This document shows positions 55,685 through 64,000 of a stretch of 64,000 nt of DNA, in pieces; within the stretch, counting starts at the first letter, position 1, and each line of letters opens with the position of its first letter. Origin of the DNA: Photorhabdus noenieputensis (GTDB lineage: Bacteria; Pseudomonadota; Gammaproteobacteria; Enterobacterales; Enterobacteriaceae); NCBI RefSeq assembly GCF_018448935.1, contig NZ_RCWC01000025.1:1-64000 (forward strand), given 5' to 3'. The position numbers and the translations under genes are program-made. The notes beneath the pieces were generated by a model that did no database searches, was not told the origin of the DNA, and saw only the letters and a program-made list of their open reading frames with translations.

Positions 55685-57739
55685 ATGGAACTTAAAGCAA
55701 CACAAATTGGCCAACGTCTTGCTCAGCATCCTTATAATCGGGTGCGTTTGTTGAATGCGGGTATTGAAGTCAGTGGTGAAAAGCATCAATACCTTATCCC
55801 ATTTAACCAGTTAATTAATATTCAATGTAAACGAGGTATTGTCTGGGGGGAGTTAGAGTTTGAACTGCCTGATAGACAAGCGGTTCGCCTTCATGGCACT
55901 GAATGGCAGCAAACTCAGCGTTTTTACCATTATCTGCTTGGTGAATGGCAGAAATGGAGCCAGGAAATGAGCGATATTAGTGCTAATGTGCTGGCAACTC
56001 AGGTTAGTGAAATCAACAGAATTGACCAACAGAATCGCTGGCTTAAAAAAACGGATTTATTCCAGTTGCAACAGCGGATTCAGGCCGCGTTTCAGGCTTT
56101 ACCATTGCCGTTACAGCGTCTGGAGCAATTTGATAATTGCCGGGATGGGTATCAAACGTGTTTGTGCTGGCTTGAGAATGGCGAAAAGCTTGTTGAAAAA
56201 ATGAATCTGCAATGGACAGAACGCATGTTGGAGCAACATCGTGACTTTTTTCAGCGGGTAGAAACATCTCCGTTAAATCTTTCTCAGAGTTTGGCGGTTG
56301 TTAACGGTGAAAATTCAGTTCTGGTTCTAGCTGGCGCGGGGAGTGGAAAAACATCTGTGTTAGTTGCGAGAGCCGGTTGGTTATTACTTCGCCAACAGGT
56401 GATTCCCGAACAGATATTGTTGTTGGTGTTTGATAATCAGGCTGTAAGTGAGATGAATGAACGGATTCATATCCGTCTTGGTGTGAATGATATTAAAGTA
56501 AAAACGTTTCATACTCTGGCGTTGCATATCATTCAGCAAGGAAGTAATAAAGTACCAAAAATCAGTGAATTGGAAACTGACGAACAAAAAAGAAGAGATT
56601 TTCTGATTAAACATTGGCAACAACAATGCAGTGAGAAGAAAGCACAGGCCAAAGGTTGGCGGGAATGTCTGACGGAAGAGCTGAAATGGGAAGTGCCGGA
56701 AGGTGAATTTTGGCACGATGAACAGCTTGCTAACCGTTTGTCAGACCGGCTTGAGCGTTGGCTGGGTTTGATGCGTATGCATGGTGGTAGTCAGAAGGCG
56801 ATGATAGAACAAACTCAGGAAGAGTATCTGAATCGGTTTCAAAAATGTATTCGTCTGATGGGGCCTTTATTAAAAGCGTGGAAATCTGAATTAAAAATAG
56901 AAGGTGCTGTTGATTACTCAGGGTTAATCCATCAGGCAGTGAATACTCTGGATAAAGGGCGGTTTATCAGCCCGTGGAAGCATATTCTGGTTGATGAGTT
57001 TCAGGATACTTCACCATTAGGGGCCAAATTGCTCACTGCATTGCGAGCGCAAAACAGCCAAAGTTGTCTGTTTGCCGCAGGGGATGATTGGCAAGCAATA
57101 TATCGTTTCAGTGGTGCGGAACCGATGTTGACTACCGTATTTGCTGATTATTTTGGTAAAAATGCTGAATGTGTATTGGATATCTCTTATCGGTTTAATG
57201 GTAGGATTGGTGAGATTGCTAACGCGTTTGTGCAACAAAACCCGAATCAATTAAGGAAGCCACTAAATAGTTTGATTAAAGGTAATAAAAAATCAATTGT
57301 TATCCTGCCAGAAGATCAGCTTGAATCTTTATTGAATAAAATGAGTGGCTATGTCACTGAGCAGGAGACAATTTTATTACTAGCACGTTATCACTATTTG
57401 AAACCTGAATTACTGAAAAAAGCAGCAACTCGCTGGCCTAAACTGCAAATAGAATTTATGACTGTTCATGCTTCCAAAGGACGACAAGCGGATTATGTCA
57501 TTATTCTTGGTTTGCAGCAGGGGCAAGATGGTTTTCCTACACCGGCAAGGGAATCGGTGATAGAGCGGGCTTTATTGCCGCCGCTGGAAGATTTTCCGGA
57601 TGCGGAGGAGCGTCGCCTTTTGTATGTTGCATTAACACGGGGGAAGAAGCAGGTATGGTTGATGCAGGATAAGAAGAATCCATCAGTATTTGTGCGTCAA
57701 TTAGAGCGGCTAAATGTGCCTGTTCAACGTAAACCTTGA
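55685..57739 (+). CDS. helD: DNA helicase IV (HelD)
   Basis: Superfamily 1 3'-5' helicase involved in recombination. The 684-residue protein equals the E. coli length. N-terminal accessory domain, then Walker A 'VLAGAGSGKTSVL' (about 220), Walker B 'ILVDEFQDTSPLG', 'AAGDDWQAIYRFSGAEP' (motif III), 'FMTVHASKGRQADYVI' and 'ERRLLYVALTRGKKQVWL' (motif VI). It starts 68 bp after ERIC copy 4. Confidence 0.95.
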   Translation: MELKATQIGQRLAQHPYNRVRLLNAGIEVSGEKHQYLIPFNQLINIQCKRGIVWGELEFELPDRQAVRLHGTEWQQTQRFYHYLLGEWQKWSQEMSDISANVLATQVSEINRIDQQNRWLKKTDLFQLQQRIQAAFQALPLPLQRLEQFDNCRDGYQTCLCWLENGEKLVEKMNLQWTERMLEQHRDFFQRVETSPLNLSQSLAVVNGENSVLVLAGAGSGKTSVLVARAGWLLLRQQVIPEQILLLVFDNQAVSEMNERIHIRLGVNDIKVKTFHTLALHIIQQGSNKVPKISELETDEQKRRDFLIKHWQQQCSEKKAQAKGWRECLTEELKWEVPEGEFWHDEQLANRLSDRLERWLGLMRMHGGSQKAMIEQTQEEYLNRFQKCIRLMGPLLKAWKSELKIEGAVDYSGLIHQAVNTLDKGRFISPWKHILVDEFQDTSPLGAKLLTALRAQNSQSCLFAAGDDWQAIYRFSGAEPMLTTVFADYFGKNAECVLDISYRFNGRIGEIANAFVQQNPNQLRKPLNSLIKGNKKSIVILPEDQLESLLNKMSGYVTEQETILLLARYHYLKPELLKKAATRWPKLQIEFMTVHASKGRQADYVIILGLQQGQDGFPTPARESVIERALLPPLEDFPDAEERRLLYVALTRGKKQVWLMQDKKNPSVFVRQLERLNVPVQRKP

Positions 57740-57861
57740 GGTTTTGTTTGGCTGAAATATTCAGGGCTATCATGGGATACCTTTGCTGGAAATCTCACTC
57801 TTGTTTTTTCTAGTATCTGACTTGGAGAAAATGTGTAGTTGTAGGTATATGTTGTAAAGAC

Positions 57862-58320
57862 TTATTTCAGACGTTCATTCAAATAATTTTGATAATCAGG
57901 CACTTGAATACTTACTGATTCAGAAAATAGAGGAGAACTAACAATAAAATCCGCAGAGGCTAGATTGGTTGCAACGGGGATATTCCATACTGTAGCAAGG
58001 CGTAGCAGTGCTTTTACATCAGGATCATGAGGTACGGAATTAAGCGGGTCCCAGAAAAATATCAACACATCAATTTTCCCTTCTGAGATTAGAGAACCAA
58101 TTTGTTGATCTCCACCCATTGGGCCACTAAGCATATTGGTAATGGGTAATCCGGTTTCGTTTTGAATCAGATTACCGGTTGTGCCGGTAGCGTATAAATG
58201 ATGTTTCTTGAGTAAATGCTTATGTTTTTTGGACCAGATTAGTAGCGAAGTTTTACAGTGGTCATGTGCAATAAGCGCTATATTTTTAGCGATTGCCATT
58301 GCGCGGGTTGTCAATTCCAT
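57862..58320 (-). CDS. mgsA: methylglyoxal synthase
   Basis: Converts dihydroxyacetone phosphate to methylglyoxal + phosphate, a bypass under sugar-phosphate excess. 152 residues, the E. coli length. Conserved motifs are '[10 protein letters not shown]', 'ATGTTGNLI', '[13 protein letters not shown]' (catalytic Asp), '[20 protein letters not shown]' and '[12 protein letters not shown]'. ATG 58320 follows AAAGGTATCCTC; the frame opens at 58380 but the extension is not conserved. Its product is detoxified by GloC-type enzymes such as the one at 18937. Confidence 0.95.
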   Translation of the reverse strand: MELTTRAMAIAKNIALIAHDHCKTSLLIWSKKHKHLLKKHHLYATGTTGNLIQNETGLPITNMLSGPMGGDQQIGSLISEGKIDVLIFFWDPLNSVPHDPDVKALLRLATVWNIPVATNLASADFIVSSPLFSESVSIQVPDYQNYLNERLK

Positions 58321-58443
58321 GAGGATACCTTTGGTAATCGTTATTGTGTTTTTGAACGCAGTGAGCTCAATTGATAACAATGTTTATCATATACACTGTA
58401 ATAAATAAACAAAGTAAAAATATCGGATTTTAAGGAGGAGTAA

Positions 58444-58857
58444 ATGAATGACCAGAAAATTGCAGACATATTAAAACGAGTAAAAACAATCGCTTTGGTA
58501 GGTGCGAGTGAAAAAACTACGCGTCCAAGTTATAAAGTTATGGCTTATTTACTGGAACAAGGCTATCAGGTGATTCCTGTCAGCCCGAAGCTTGCCGGAC
58601 AAACACTACTTGGGCAACAAGTGTATGCACAACTGGCAGATATTCCACAACCTGTTGATATGGTTGATGTATTCCGTAATGCTGAAGCTGCATATGACAT
58701 TTCGCAAGAAGCTATAGATATCAAAGCAAAAGTGCTCTGGTTGCAACTTGGTGTTATTAATGAGCAAGCAAAAGTGTTGGCAGAGGAAGCCGGTCTGGAT
58801 GTTGTTATGGATCGCTGCCCAAAAATTGAAATTCCAAGATTGGGACTCGAAAAATAA
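58444..58857 (+). CDS. yccU: CoA-binding protein YccU
   Basis: A 137-residue cytosolic protein with a Rossmann-like CoA-binding domain ('[20 protein letters not shown]', '[16 protein letters not shown]', '[14 protein letters not shown]') and a C-terminal conserved '[13 protein letters not shown]'. E. coli YccU has 137 residues. AAGGAGGAG precedes the start. It is divergent from mgsA; E. coli yccT, normally between them, is absent. The function is unknown beyond CoA binding. Confidence 0.92.
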   Translation: MNDQKIADILKRVKTIALVGASEKTTRPSYKVMAYLLEQGYQVIPVSPKLAGQTLLGQQVYAQLADIPQPVDMVDVFRNAEAAYDISQEAIDIKAKVLWLQLGVINEQAKVLAEEAGLDVVMDRCPKIEIPRLGLEK

Positions 58858-59280
58858 TATTTTTCAGCTTGTAGTTACTTAGTTTCTAATCAATGGACGA
58901 AGGGAGCCCGGCACCAATATCTAATACAAACTTAAGGAGTTGGATGAGAAGCGGTGTCCGGGTTCCAAGTGTTCAAAATAATGTTTGAGTTGGATATTGA
59001 GTTTGCTTTTCCAGACATCTTATAAAATCTACTTTCGCAGTTATTACAATATGTTAAGGAAAATTTGGTTATTCTTATGGTTGCTAAGTTTTGCCAGAAT
59101 CTACACTTTCATTGCTATGAGGTAGGTGCTTTTGCTGTACCCCAGTTTTAACCCTTTTTTATCATCAAAAAATAACTTATTGATTTAAAAGAAAAATTAG
59201 ATATCTCCTAAAAAAAGGGTTTTTTCATTTTTTATCATTATATTCTTTAACAGTCAGCAACTTAAGGTTAATATGTAACA
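58858..59280. other. CRISPR leader region with an upstream inverted repeat
   Basis: 423 bp between yccU and the first repeat. The last 180 bp or so are AT-rich (leader-type, with the run TAAAAAAAGGG and the stretch before 59280) and probably carry the crRNA promoter. Further left GGAGCCCGGCACC (58903-58915) and GGTGTCCGGGTTCC (58953-58966) make a long imperfect hairpin. A tiny frame inside it (ATG at 58943, preceded by AAGGAG) is noted but not called. Confidence 0.6.
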
Positions 59281-60387
59281 GTGCACTGCCGTACAGGCAG
59301 CTTAGAAAATGATAAATTCACCCGTCACTACGACCTTGATGTGCACTGCCGTACAGGCAGCTTAGAAATTAATTTTACCCGGTTGTGGTTTGAGTTATTG
59401 GTGCACTGCCGTACAGGCAGCTTAGAAATATACCACTAACAGGTGAATTATGGACAGTTTGTGCACTGCCGTACAGGCAGCTTAGAAAGCACCATGCAAG
59501 TATGGTGCAAGCATCAGAAGTGCACTGCCGTACAGGCAGCTTAGAAAATCACCATTTGTAAAGGCCGCTTCTTCCTGCTGTGCACTGCCGTACAGGCAGC
59601 TTAGAAACCGAAAGCAAATAATTTCCGGCCGGAAGCGGAGTGCACTGCCGTACAGGCAGCTTAGAAATGTTTTCGGTCACTTATCGGGCAAGCAAGCAAG
59701 TGCACTGCCGTACAGGCAGCTTAGAAAGCAGCGTCATTGATTGATTCAAGTAAATCATAGTGCACTGCCGTACAGGCAGCTTAGAAATAAAGGCATCAGA
59801 TTTATTGATAACTTTGATAGTGCACTGCCGTACAGGCAGCTTAGAAAATTGCTCAGCAGTTAATGCATGTGCTTCTTCTGTGCACTGCCGTACAGGCAGC
59901 TTAGAAAAAGCAGTCGCTAAATCAGCAGACACAAGCAATGTGCACTGCCGTACAGGCAGCTTAGAAAAACGTTAACCAAAAATCAGTGTGACAATATTTG
60001 TGCACTGCCGTACAGGCAGCTTAGAAAACCGTAGAAAGCATCATCTTTATAAGCACTTAGTGCACTGCCGTACAGGCAGCTTAGAAACTCGGTACCCTAT
60101 ATAGCTGAACAATGTGAAAGTGCACTGCCGTACAGGCAGCTTAGAAAGATCGCGAGGGTCGGCTTGAAGATAAACCTCGGTGCACTGCCGTACAGGCAGC
60201 TTAGAAAATCAGGGGAGAGAGCGGGGGCAATCTGACCCGGTGCACTGCCGTACAGGCAGCTTAGAAATTCCCAGAAGTTGTTAAGTCCATGCAGAAATAG
60301 TGCACTGCCGTACAGGCAGCTTAGAAATTGGTTGATGATTTGTGTGACGTTGATTTGCTGTGCACTGCCGTACAGGCAGCTTAAAAC
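59281..60387 (+). CRISPR. type I-F CRISPR array, 19 repeats / 18 spacers
   Basis: The 28-bp repeat GTGCACTGCC...CTTAGAAA contains the I-F hairpin CTGCC-GTACA-GGCAG. Repeats start at 59281, 59341, 59401, 59461, 59520 and then every 60 bp to 60360. Spacers are 32 bp, except one of 31 bp (59489-59519). All repeats but the last are identical. The final one (60360-60387) ends TTAAAAC, marking the leader-distal end, so the leader is to the left and transcription runs on the plus strand. No cas genes are in the window. The newest spacers (leftmost) face the AT-rich leader. Confidence 0.98.
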
Positions 60388-60425
60388 ACGATAACTGCCT
60401 AGGTTGTTTAGGTATAAATAGGGGA

Positions 60426-60746
60426 TTAATTGCGCAGCCTTGGGGCTAATAGCTGATTGCGGATGGATTCTGCTAGCTCATCTAGAGAAGGTTGCTCTGG
60501 ATGTTCATCAGATGTTTCATAGGCTAATTGTGCTTCAGCCAAATAAGTATGTACAGGTTGACCGTTATCATCTTCCATCACAACGTGATACCAGGGAGCG
60601 GAACGCAAGGTAGCATTGGATGCAATGTCATCCTCTTGGGGTTGTTCCAGAGAATATTCCACATCAATATCCACGATGACTCCTAAATAACCAAGAAGCT
60701 TGTGACGTACTTGTTGGCCGATACCGAATTTGCTGGCGATAATCAT
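60426..60746 (-). CDS. hspQ: heat shock protein HspQ
   Basis: A 106-residue cytosolic protein (E. coli 105) that binds hemimethylated DNA and acts as a specificity-enhancing factor of Lon. The sequence contains '[20 protein letters not shown]', '[20 protein letters not shown]' and '[12 protein letters not shown]', nearly the E. coli protein. ATG 60746 follows GGAGGTG; the frame opens at 60758. E. coli rlmI, normally next, is absent. Confidence 0.95.
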   Translation of the reverse strand: MIIASKFGIGQQVRHKLLGYLGVIVDIDVEYSLEQPQEDDIASNATLRSAPWYHVVMEDDNGQPVHTYLAEAQLAYETSDEHPEQPSLDELAESIRNQLLAPRLRN

Positions 60747-60967
60747 AGTCACCTCCAAAGAAGATCTTGCATTGACATTGATATAAGGGCAGTAAGGTGA
60801 ATTACAAGAGCATACCCGGTGGTTGAAGTCTTTTTTTGCTTTAATTGCGAGTGTGACTCCATCTATTTCAGGTTAGCTGTAGTAAATATAAAACACAACC
60901 AACAGTCGTATGCTTAACTATATATGTGAGCGATACCGCAAGGTGATTGGGTTGACAGAGGGTAATT

Positions 60968-61246
60968 ATGATTAAATATGGGATAACAATTTATGTTTAT
61001 GGCCGGGTTCAGGGAGTTGGATTTCGCTATCAAACTTTTCGTTGGGCGAAATTCAATAAGCTGACAGGTTATGTCTATAATTTGCATGACGGTAGTGTCA
61101 AAATCGTAGCTTATGGTGACAGTGAGCAACTAAATAAATTAACCCATTGGCTGGAGCAGGGTGGTCCGCCGGGAGCACGAATAGATAACTTTTCATCTCA
61201 ACCCTGCACAGTGGAGGATGTTGCAGATTTTAGCGTCCGCCACTGA
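60968..61246 (+). CDS. yccX: acylphosphatase YccX
   Basis: A 92-residue enzyme hydrolysing acyl phosphates. The phosphate-binding loop 'GRVQGVGFRYQTFRWA' holds the catalytic Arg (GFR) and the catalytic Asn is in 'GYVYNLHDGSV'. E. coli YccX has 92 residues. AGAGGGTAATT precedes the ATG. It is convergent with tusE. Confidence 0.95.
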   Translation: MIKYGITIYVYGRVQGVGFRYQTFRWAKFNKLTGYVYNLHDGSVKIVAYGDSEQLNKLTHWLEQGGPPGARIDNFSSQPCTVEDVADFSVRH

Positions 61247-61259
61247 GCTAGATTATTGA

Positions 61260-61595
61260 TTAGATACATTTTACCGGTTTCGGCAGCCCGGCAATTTTAG
61301 TTGCCTGCTTTGCCGGCCCTTTGGGAAACAGACGGTAAAGATAGCGGCTGTTGCCTTTTTCTTCGCCATACTTTTGTGCGATTGCTTTTACTAACATACG
61401 GATAGCCGGGGATGTATTAAACTCCTTATAAAATTCCCGGATAAAACGAATGGCTTCCCAATGCTGTTCAGTCAAAGTGATTTCTTCTTGTTCGGCGAGG
61501 AGTAAAGCTATTGCTTCCTGCCAGTCACTACTGTTTTTCAGATAACCTTGCGCATCGGTTTCGATTTCTTGACCTTCGAATACCAACATAATCAT
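61260..61595 (-). CDS. tusE: sulfur transfer protein TusE
   Basis: DsrC-family sulfurtransferase carrying sulfur from TusBCD to MnmA for 2-thiouridine in tRNA wobble positions. 111 residues (E. coli 109), with the conserved C-terminal '[20 protein letters not shown]' and the active Cys as the next-to-last residue (PVKCI). The start could also be the ATG at 61589 ([11 protein letters not shown]), which equals the E. coli length; both are compatible with the weak ribosome-binding site. Confidence 0.95.
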   Translation of the reverse strand: MIMLVFEGQEIETDAQGYLKNSSDWQEAIALLLAEQEEITLTEQHWEAIRFIREFYKEFNTSPAIRMLVKAIAQKYGEEKGNSRYLYRLFPKGPAKQATKIAGLPKPVKCI

Positions 61596-61732
61596 TAATA
61601 ACCATCAAAGAAAAGTAGACGTAATTTAGCAAAAATCACTTCTGTACCCAAGAATGGTATGCACATATGCGGATAAAATAAGCCAACGACCATGAAAAAG
61701 GGTAAATTTACGGCAATCGAACAGGAGGAGGC

Positions 61733-61761
61733 TTTACATCTGACTCGGGGCTGTTTATAGT
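61733..61761 (+). promoter_or_regulatory. promoter of tRNA-Ser
   Basis: TTTACA (61733-61738), 17-bp spacer, TATAGT (61756-61761). A near-consensus sigma-70 promoter 12 bp before the tRNA. The spacer contains a GGGG run, and the short distance implies a transcript beginning just upstream of the tRNA. Confidence 0.75.
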
Positions 61762-61773
61762 GCACGCCATTGC

Positions 61774-61861
61774 GGAGGGGTGGCCGAGCGGCTTAAGGCA
61801 GCGGTCTTGAAAACCGCCGATGGGAAACCATCCGAGAGTTCGAATCTCTCCTCCTCCGCCA
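61774..61861 (+). tRNA. serT: tRNA-Ser (anticodon UGA)
   Basis: 88 nt including the encoded CCA (61859-61861). Acceptor GGAGGGG pairs with CTCCTCC. The anticodon arm is CGGTCTTGAAAACCG with anticodon TGA. A long variable arm (GATGGGAAACCATC) and the T arm GAGAGTTCGAATCTCTC identify a class II serine tRNA. E. coli serT is at the same position (after yccA). It is the apparent integration site of the element that follows. Confidence 0.97.
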
Positions 61862-62043
61862 ATTACACGTCTACTAACATCTCTTAAAGTCTATATTTTT
61901 CAATAAAATCAAATAGTATAGAAAAAACAAGTATCTTAAAGGCTCTTGGCATCTCTTAAAATCAACAAGAATTTGTGTATAGTTTTGTGTATAGTTTTGT
62001 GTATAGTTTTTCCTGTACAAATTCCCCTATACACATTGGCGAG
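61862..62043. other. tRNA-integrase spacer with repeats
   Basis: Contains an 11-bp direct repeat CATCTCTTAAA at 61878-61888 and 61950-61960, which could be integrase arm-type sites. It also has three tandem copies of a 12-bp unit (TTTGTGTATAGT) from about 61972 to 62010, overlapping the frame upstream of the integrase ATG. Confidence 0.6.
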
Positions 62044-63258
62044 ATGATGAAGCTAACAGACATGGCTATCAAAAAAGCCAAACCGGAAGAAAAGCCTTAC
62101 ACGTTGTCTGATGGAAACGGGCTTTCACTATTAGTAGAACCGAACGGCTCTAAAGGGTGGCGATTCCGCTATCGTTTTGATGGTAAACAGAAGATGATCT
62201 CTTTAGGTACTTACCCGGAGGTGCCTTTAACGGAAGCTAGAAGAAGAACGGCAGAATGCCGCTCAATGGTTGCTGGTGGCATTAACCCTTCCGAAGCCAG
62301 AAAGCGGCAAAAACGAGAAAATATCATCACGTCAGAAAATACTTTTGAGAAAATCACTCGCGAGTGGTACGAAAAACGCAAAGATAGATGGTCGGCAGGG
62401 TATCGCTCTGACATGATGAGTGCATTTGAAAATGATGTCTTTCCTTATATTGGGGACAGACCAATAGCAGACATAAAACCACTGGAGTTATTGGACGTTC
62501 TTTCAAGAATGGAAAAGCGTGGGGCAACTGAGAAGTTGAAAAAAGTCCGTCAGCGTTGTGGTGAGGTATGGAAATATGCCGTTATTACAGGTAGAGCTGA
62601 ATATAATCCAGCTCCCGATCTTGCTAGTGCGTTTATCCCCCATAAAAGAGAACATTATCCTCACTTAAAAATTGATGAACTTTCAGAATTTTTAAAGTCC
62701 ATTGATAAGCATATGAGTAGCCAAGTAGTTAGGCACGCATTGAGAATTCTGATTCTTACGGGATTACGCCCTGGTGAATTAAGAAATCTGGAATGGAGCG
62801 AAGTGGACTTGGAAAAGCGAATGGTAGAAATTTCTGCCGAAAGAATGAAAATGCGCAGGCCACACTGTATTCCTTTATCTGATCAAGTAGTGACTTTATT
62901 CCAACAGTTGCACCCAATTAGTGGTGACTATCAGCATGTATTCCCTAGCCGAACTGATTATAAAAAGCCAATTAGTGAAATGGCTATAAATGTTATGATG
63001 AAACGCATGGGGTATGGTGGCAGAGCTACGGGACATGGATTCCGTCACACCATGAGTACCATATTACATGAGCATAGTTTCCCATCTGAATGGATAGAAT
63101 TGCAGCTTGCTCATGTTGATAAAAATAGCATCAGGGGCACGTATAACCATGCCCTTTATCTGGATGGACGCAGAGAGATGCTTCAATGGTACGCTGATTT
63201 TATGAATTCCTTGGAATACGGTAAAGATATTATTAATAGTCGCTTTAAAAATGACTAA
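62044..63258 (+). CDS. P4-type tyrosine integrase
   Basis: Site-specific recombinase of the P4/phage integrase family. About 404 residues. N-terminal DUF4102 arm-binding domain ('LTDMAIKKAKPEEKPYTLSD'), core-binding helical domain, and the C-terminal catalytic domain with Arg in 'ILTGLRPGELRNLEW', His-x-x-Arg in 'GHGFRHTMSTIL', then 'LQLAHVDKNSIRGTYNHALY' with the Tyr nucleophile. Start at ATG 62044 follows GGCGAG; the open frame from 61975 reads through low-complexity repeats and is not expected to be coding. It integrates next to tRNA-Ser. Confidence 0.92.
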   Translation: MMKLTDMAIKKAKPEEKPYTLSDGNGLSLLVEPNGSKGWRFRYRFDGKQKMISLGTYPEVPLTEARRRTAECRSMVAGGINPSEARKRQKRENIITSENTFEKITREWYEKRKDRWSAGYRSDMMSAFENDVFPYIGDRPIADIKPLELLDVLSRMEKRGATEKLKKVRQRCGEVWKYAVITGRAEYNPAPDLASAFIPHKREHYPHLKIDELSEFLKSIDKHMSSQVVRHALRILILTGLRPGELRNLEWSEVDLEKRMVEISAERMKMRRPHCIPLSDQVVTLFQQLHPISGDYQHVFPSRTDYKKPISEMAINVMMKRMGYGGRATGHGFRHTMSTILHEHSFPSEWIELQLAHVDKNSIRGTYNHALYLDGRREMLQWYADFMNSLEYGKDIINSRFKND

Positions 63259-63465
63259 TTACGCATTATCTTCAATTGAGCAGCGGGATTTATTAATACG
63301 CTGCTCAATCCATTCATTGATTTCACCCTCTATGAAGGCAATTGAACGGGGACCAATTTTAACTGGTTTAGGGAACTCTCCTTTATCTATTAATTTATAA
63401 GTCCATGATTTGCTATAACCAGTTCTATTTAAAACCTCATTTAATCTAATTAGTTTATTTGACAT
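63259..63465 (-). CDS. AlpA-family transcriptional regulator
   Basis: A 68-residue protein starting MSNKLIRLNEVLNRTGYSKS with the helix-turn-helix 'GYSKSWTYKLIDKGEFPKPV' and 'RSIAFIEGEINEWIEQRI'. AlpA family proteins are phage-derived excision/activation regulators next to P4-type integrases. ATG 63465 follows GGGAG by eight bases. It overlaps the upstream gene by 11 bp and ends at the last base of the integrase stop region on the other strand (63258/63259), so the pair is convergent. Confidence 0.85.
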   Translation of the reverse strand: MSNKLIRLNEVLNRTGYSKSWTYKLIDKGEFPKPVKIGPRSIAFIEGEINEWIEQRINKSRCSIEDNA

Positions 63466-63790
63466 AAACATCACTCCCTTTTCTAATATAACCGTTCTCC
63501 AAAATTATCCTTGCCACTGTTGCCAGAGTTGTTTTATCACTCCAGGTAAGATCATCAATCAGAAAATTCAGCTCAGCAACAAGTACGGATTCTGAATCTT
63601 CGGGCCAATCCCCATATACAATATCGCTGTAATAAGAGTTCTCGATGACCTTGAGTGTCAGCAATACCATCTCTTCCGATGTTCTATCGGCTTTTCTGTA
63701 ACCGGCGTTCCAGACTGCATCTGTAATATCAGATGGATCACCCCATGCCGAGGCTATTACTTGGGTTAAGTGGAATGAGTTATTGATCAT
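63455..63790 (-). CDS. hypothetical protein of an integrative element
   Basis: A 111-residue acidic soluble protein beginning MINNSFHLTQVIASAWGDPS with no signal or membrane span. It overlaps the AlpA-like gene by 11 bp and the upstream gene by 11 bp, so three genes are translationally linked and co-transcribed. I do not recognise the family. Probably a small accessory factor of the integrative element. Confidence 0.6.
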   Translation of the reverse strand: MINNSFHLTQVIASAWGDPSDITDAVWNAGYRKADRTSEEMVLLTLKVIENSYYSDIVYGDWPEDSESVLVAELNFLIDDLTWSDKTTLATVARIILENGYIRKGSDVYVK

Positions 63791-64000
63791 GGCTTTCCTC
63801 CCTTATGTCCCTAAGGATTAGCTTTACTTTTACTCCTTGTGATTTCAGATGAGTGTCACAGTGAGCAATATCTCTGCTATATTCAATACTTAGTTCGTCA
63901 TCATCATCACAATCAATATAATTTGGCAGTTCCACACGAACTTCACCCCGAGCTTTCCAGCCCGCCCACGCAAAATGCAATGCGCTGCTGCCACTAATGT
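63780..64000 (-). CDS. hypothetical protein, 5'-truncated by the window edge
   Basis: A frame open from the right edge to a TAA at 63782-63780, at least 73 residues, reading ISGSSALHFAWAGWKARGEV, then an acidic patch (DCDDDDELSIEY) and a Cys/His pair (AHCDTHLKSQ). The first in-frame near-start (TTG 63980) lies in the middle of a continuing frame, so the real start is outside the window. Overlaps the next gene. Possibly a phage-type accessory protein. Confidence 0.55.
   Translation of the reverse strand, partial: ISGSSALHFAWAGWKARGEVRVELPNYIDCDDDDELSIEYSRDIAHCDTHLKSQGVKVKLILRDIREESHDQ

Noticed and set aside
59681-59975. Open frames on both strands within the CRISPR array (71-85 codons with repeated peptide units)
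   Set aside because: The 60-bp repeat-spacer period is a multiple of three, so the repeat keeps a frame open by chance. The protein repeats are the CRISPR repeat translated.

Overview
The window is a chromosomal segment of an enteric gammaproteobacterium, most likely Photorhabdus or a close Morganellaceae relative. The evidence is moderately AT-rich DNA, many 127-bp ERIC elements, IS630-type transposases whose termini resemble the ERIC ends, two adjacent OmpF-type porins, and an Escherichia coli-like backbone in the order ldtD-mepK-gloC-aspC-ompF-asnS-pncB-pepN-pyrD-zapC-ycbX-rlmKL-uup-pqiABC-rmf-fabA-ycbZ-matP-ompA-sulA-sxy-yccS-helD-mgsA-yccU-hspQ-yccX-tusE-serT.

Layout. 1-2165: a truncated unknown gene, a frameshifted IS630-family element and a 5'-deleted second one. 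2761-13202: a ten-gene type IVB (R64/Typhi PilL-V-like) pilus operon: major pilin, prepilin peptidase, PilV-like tip protein, PilM, a TcpQ/PilL C-terminal-like protein, secretin PilN, PilO, PilP, ATPase PilQ and platform protein PilR. No shufflon, Rci recombinase or PilT-type lytic transglycosylase is seen. 13203-14003: an AT-rich gap with a candidate structured RNA. 14004-16152: a divergent FAD monooxygenase / TetR pair with a palindromic operator between them. 16203-16328: what looks like a gene 3' end plus its terminator, which may mark the edge of inserted DNA.

16488-61861 is core genome with lineage-specific additions: a VOC-family gene remnant, a second OmpF porin, a small coiled-coil membrane protein, two tandem MGT-type glycosyltransferases, a small secreted protein with a faint resemblance to AB5 toxin B subunits, and an orphan type I-F CRISPR array (19 repeats, 18 spacers, no cas genes here) between yccU and hspQ. 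Compared with E. coli, yccF, yccT, rlmI, yccA and the ssu genes are absent from their usual places. Regulatory sites seen include a LexA box at sulA, a FabR operator at fabA, OmpR-like boxes at both porins, a TetR-type operator and the serT promoter.

61774-64000: tRNA-Ser(UGA) followed directly by a P4-type tyrosine integrase, an AlpA-like regulator and two overlapping small genes. This is the left end of an integrative element that continues past the window.

The strongest unexplained signals are: the shared terminal architecture of IS630 copies and ERIC elements, which suggests ERIC is a MITE moved by IS630-type transposases; the minimal, shufflon-less type IVB pilus locus; the AB5-B-like secreted protein; the orphan I-F array; and several structured intergenic elements.
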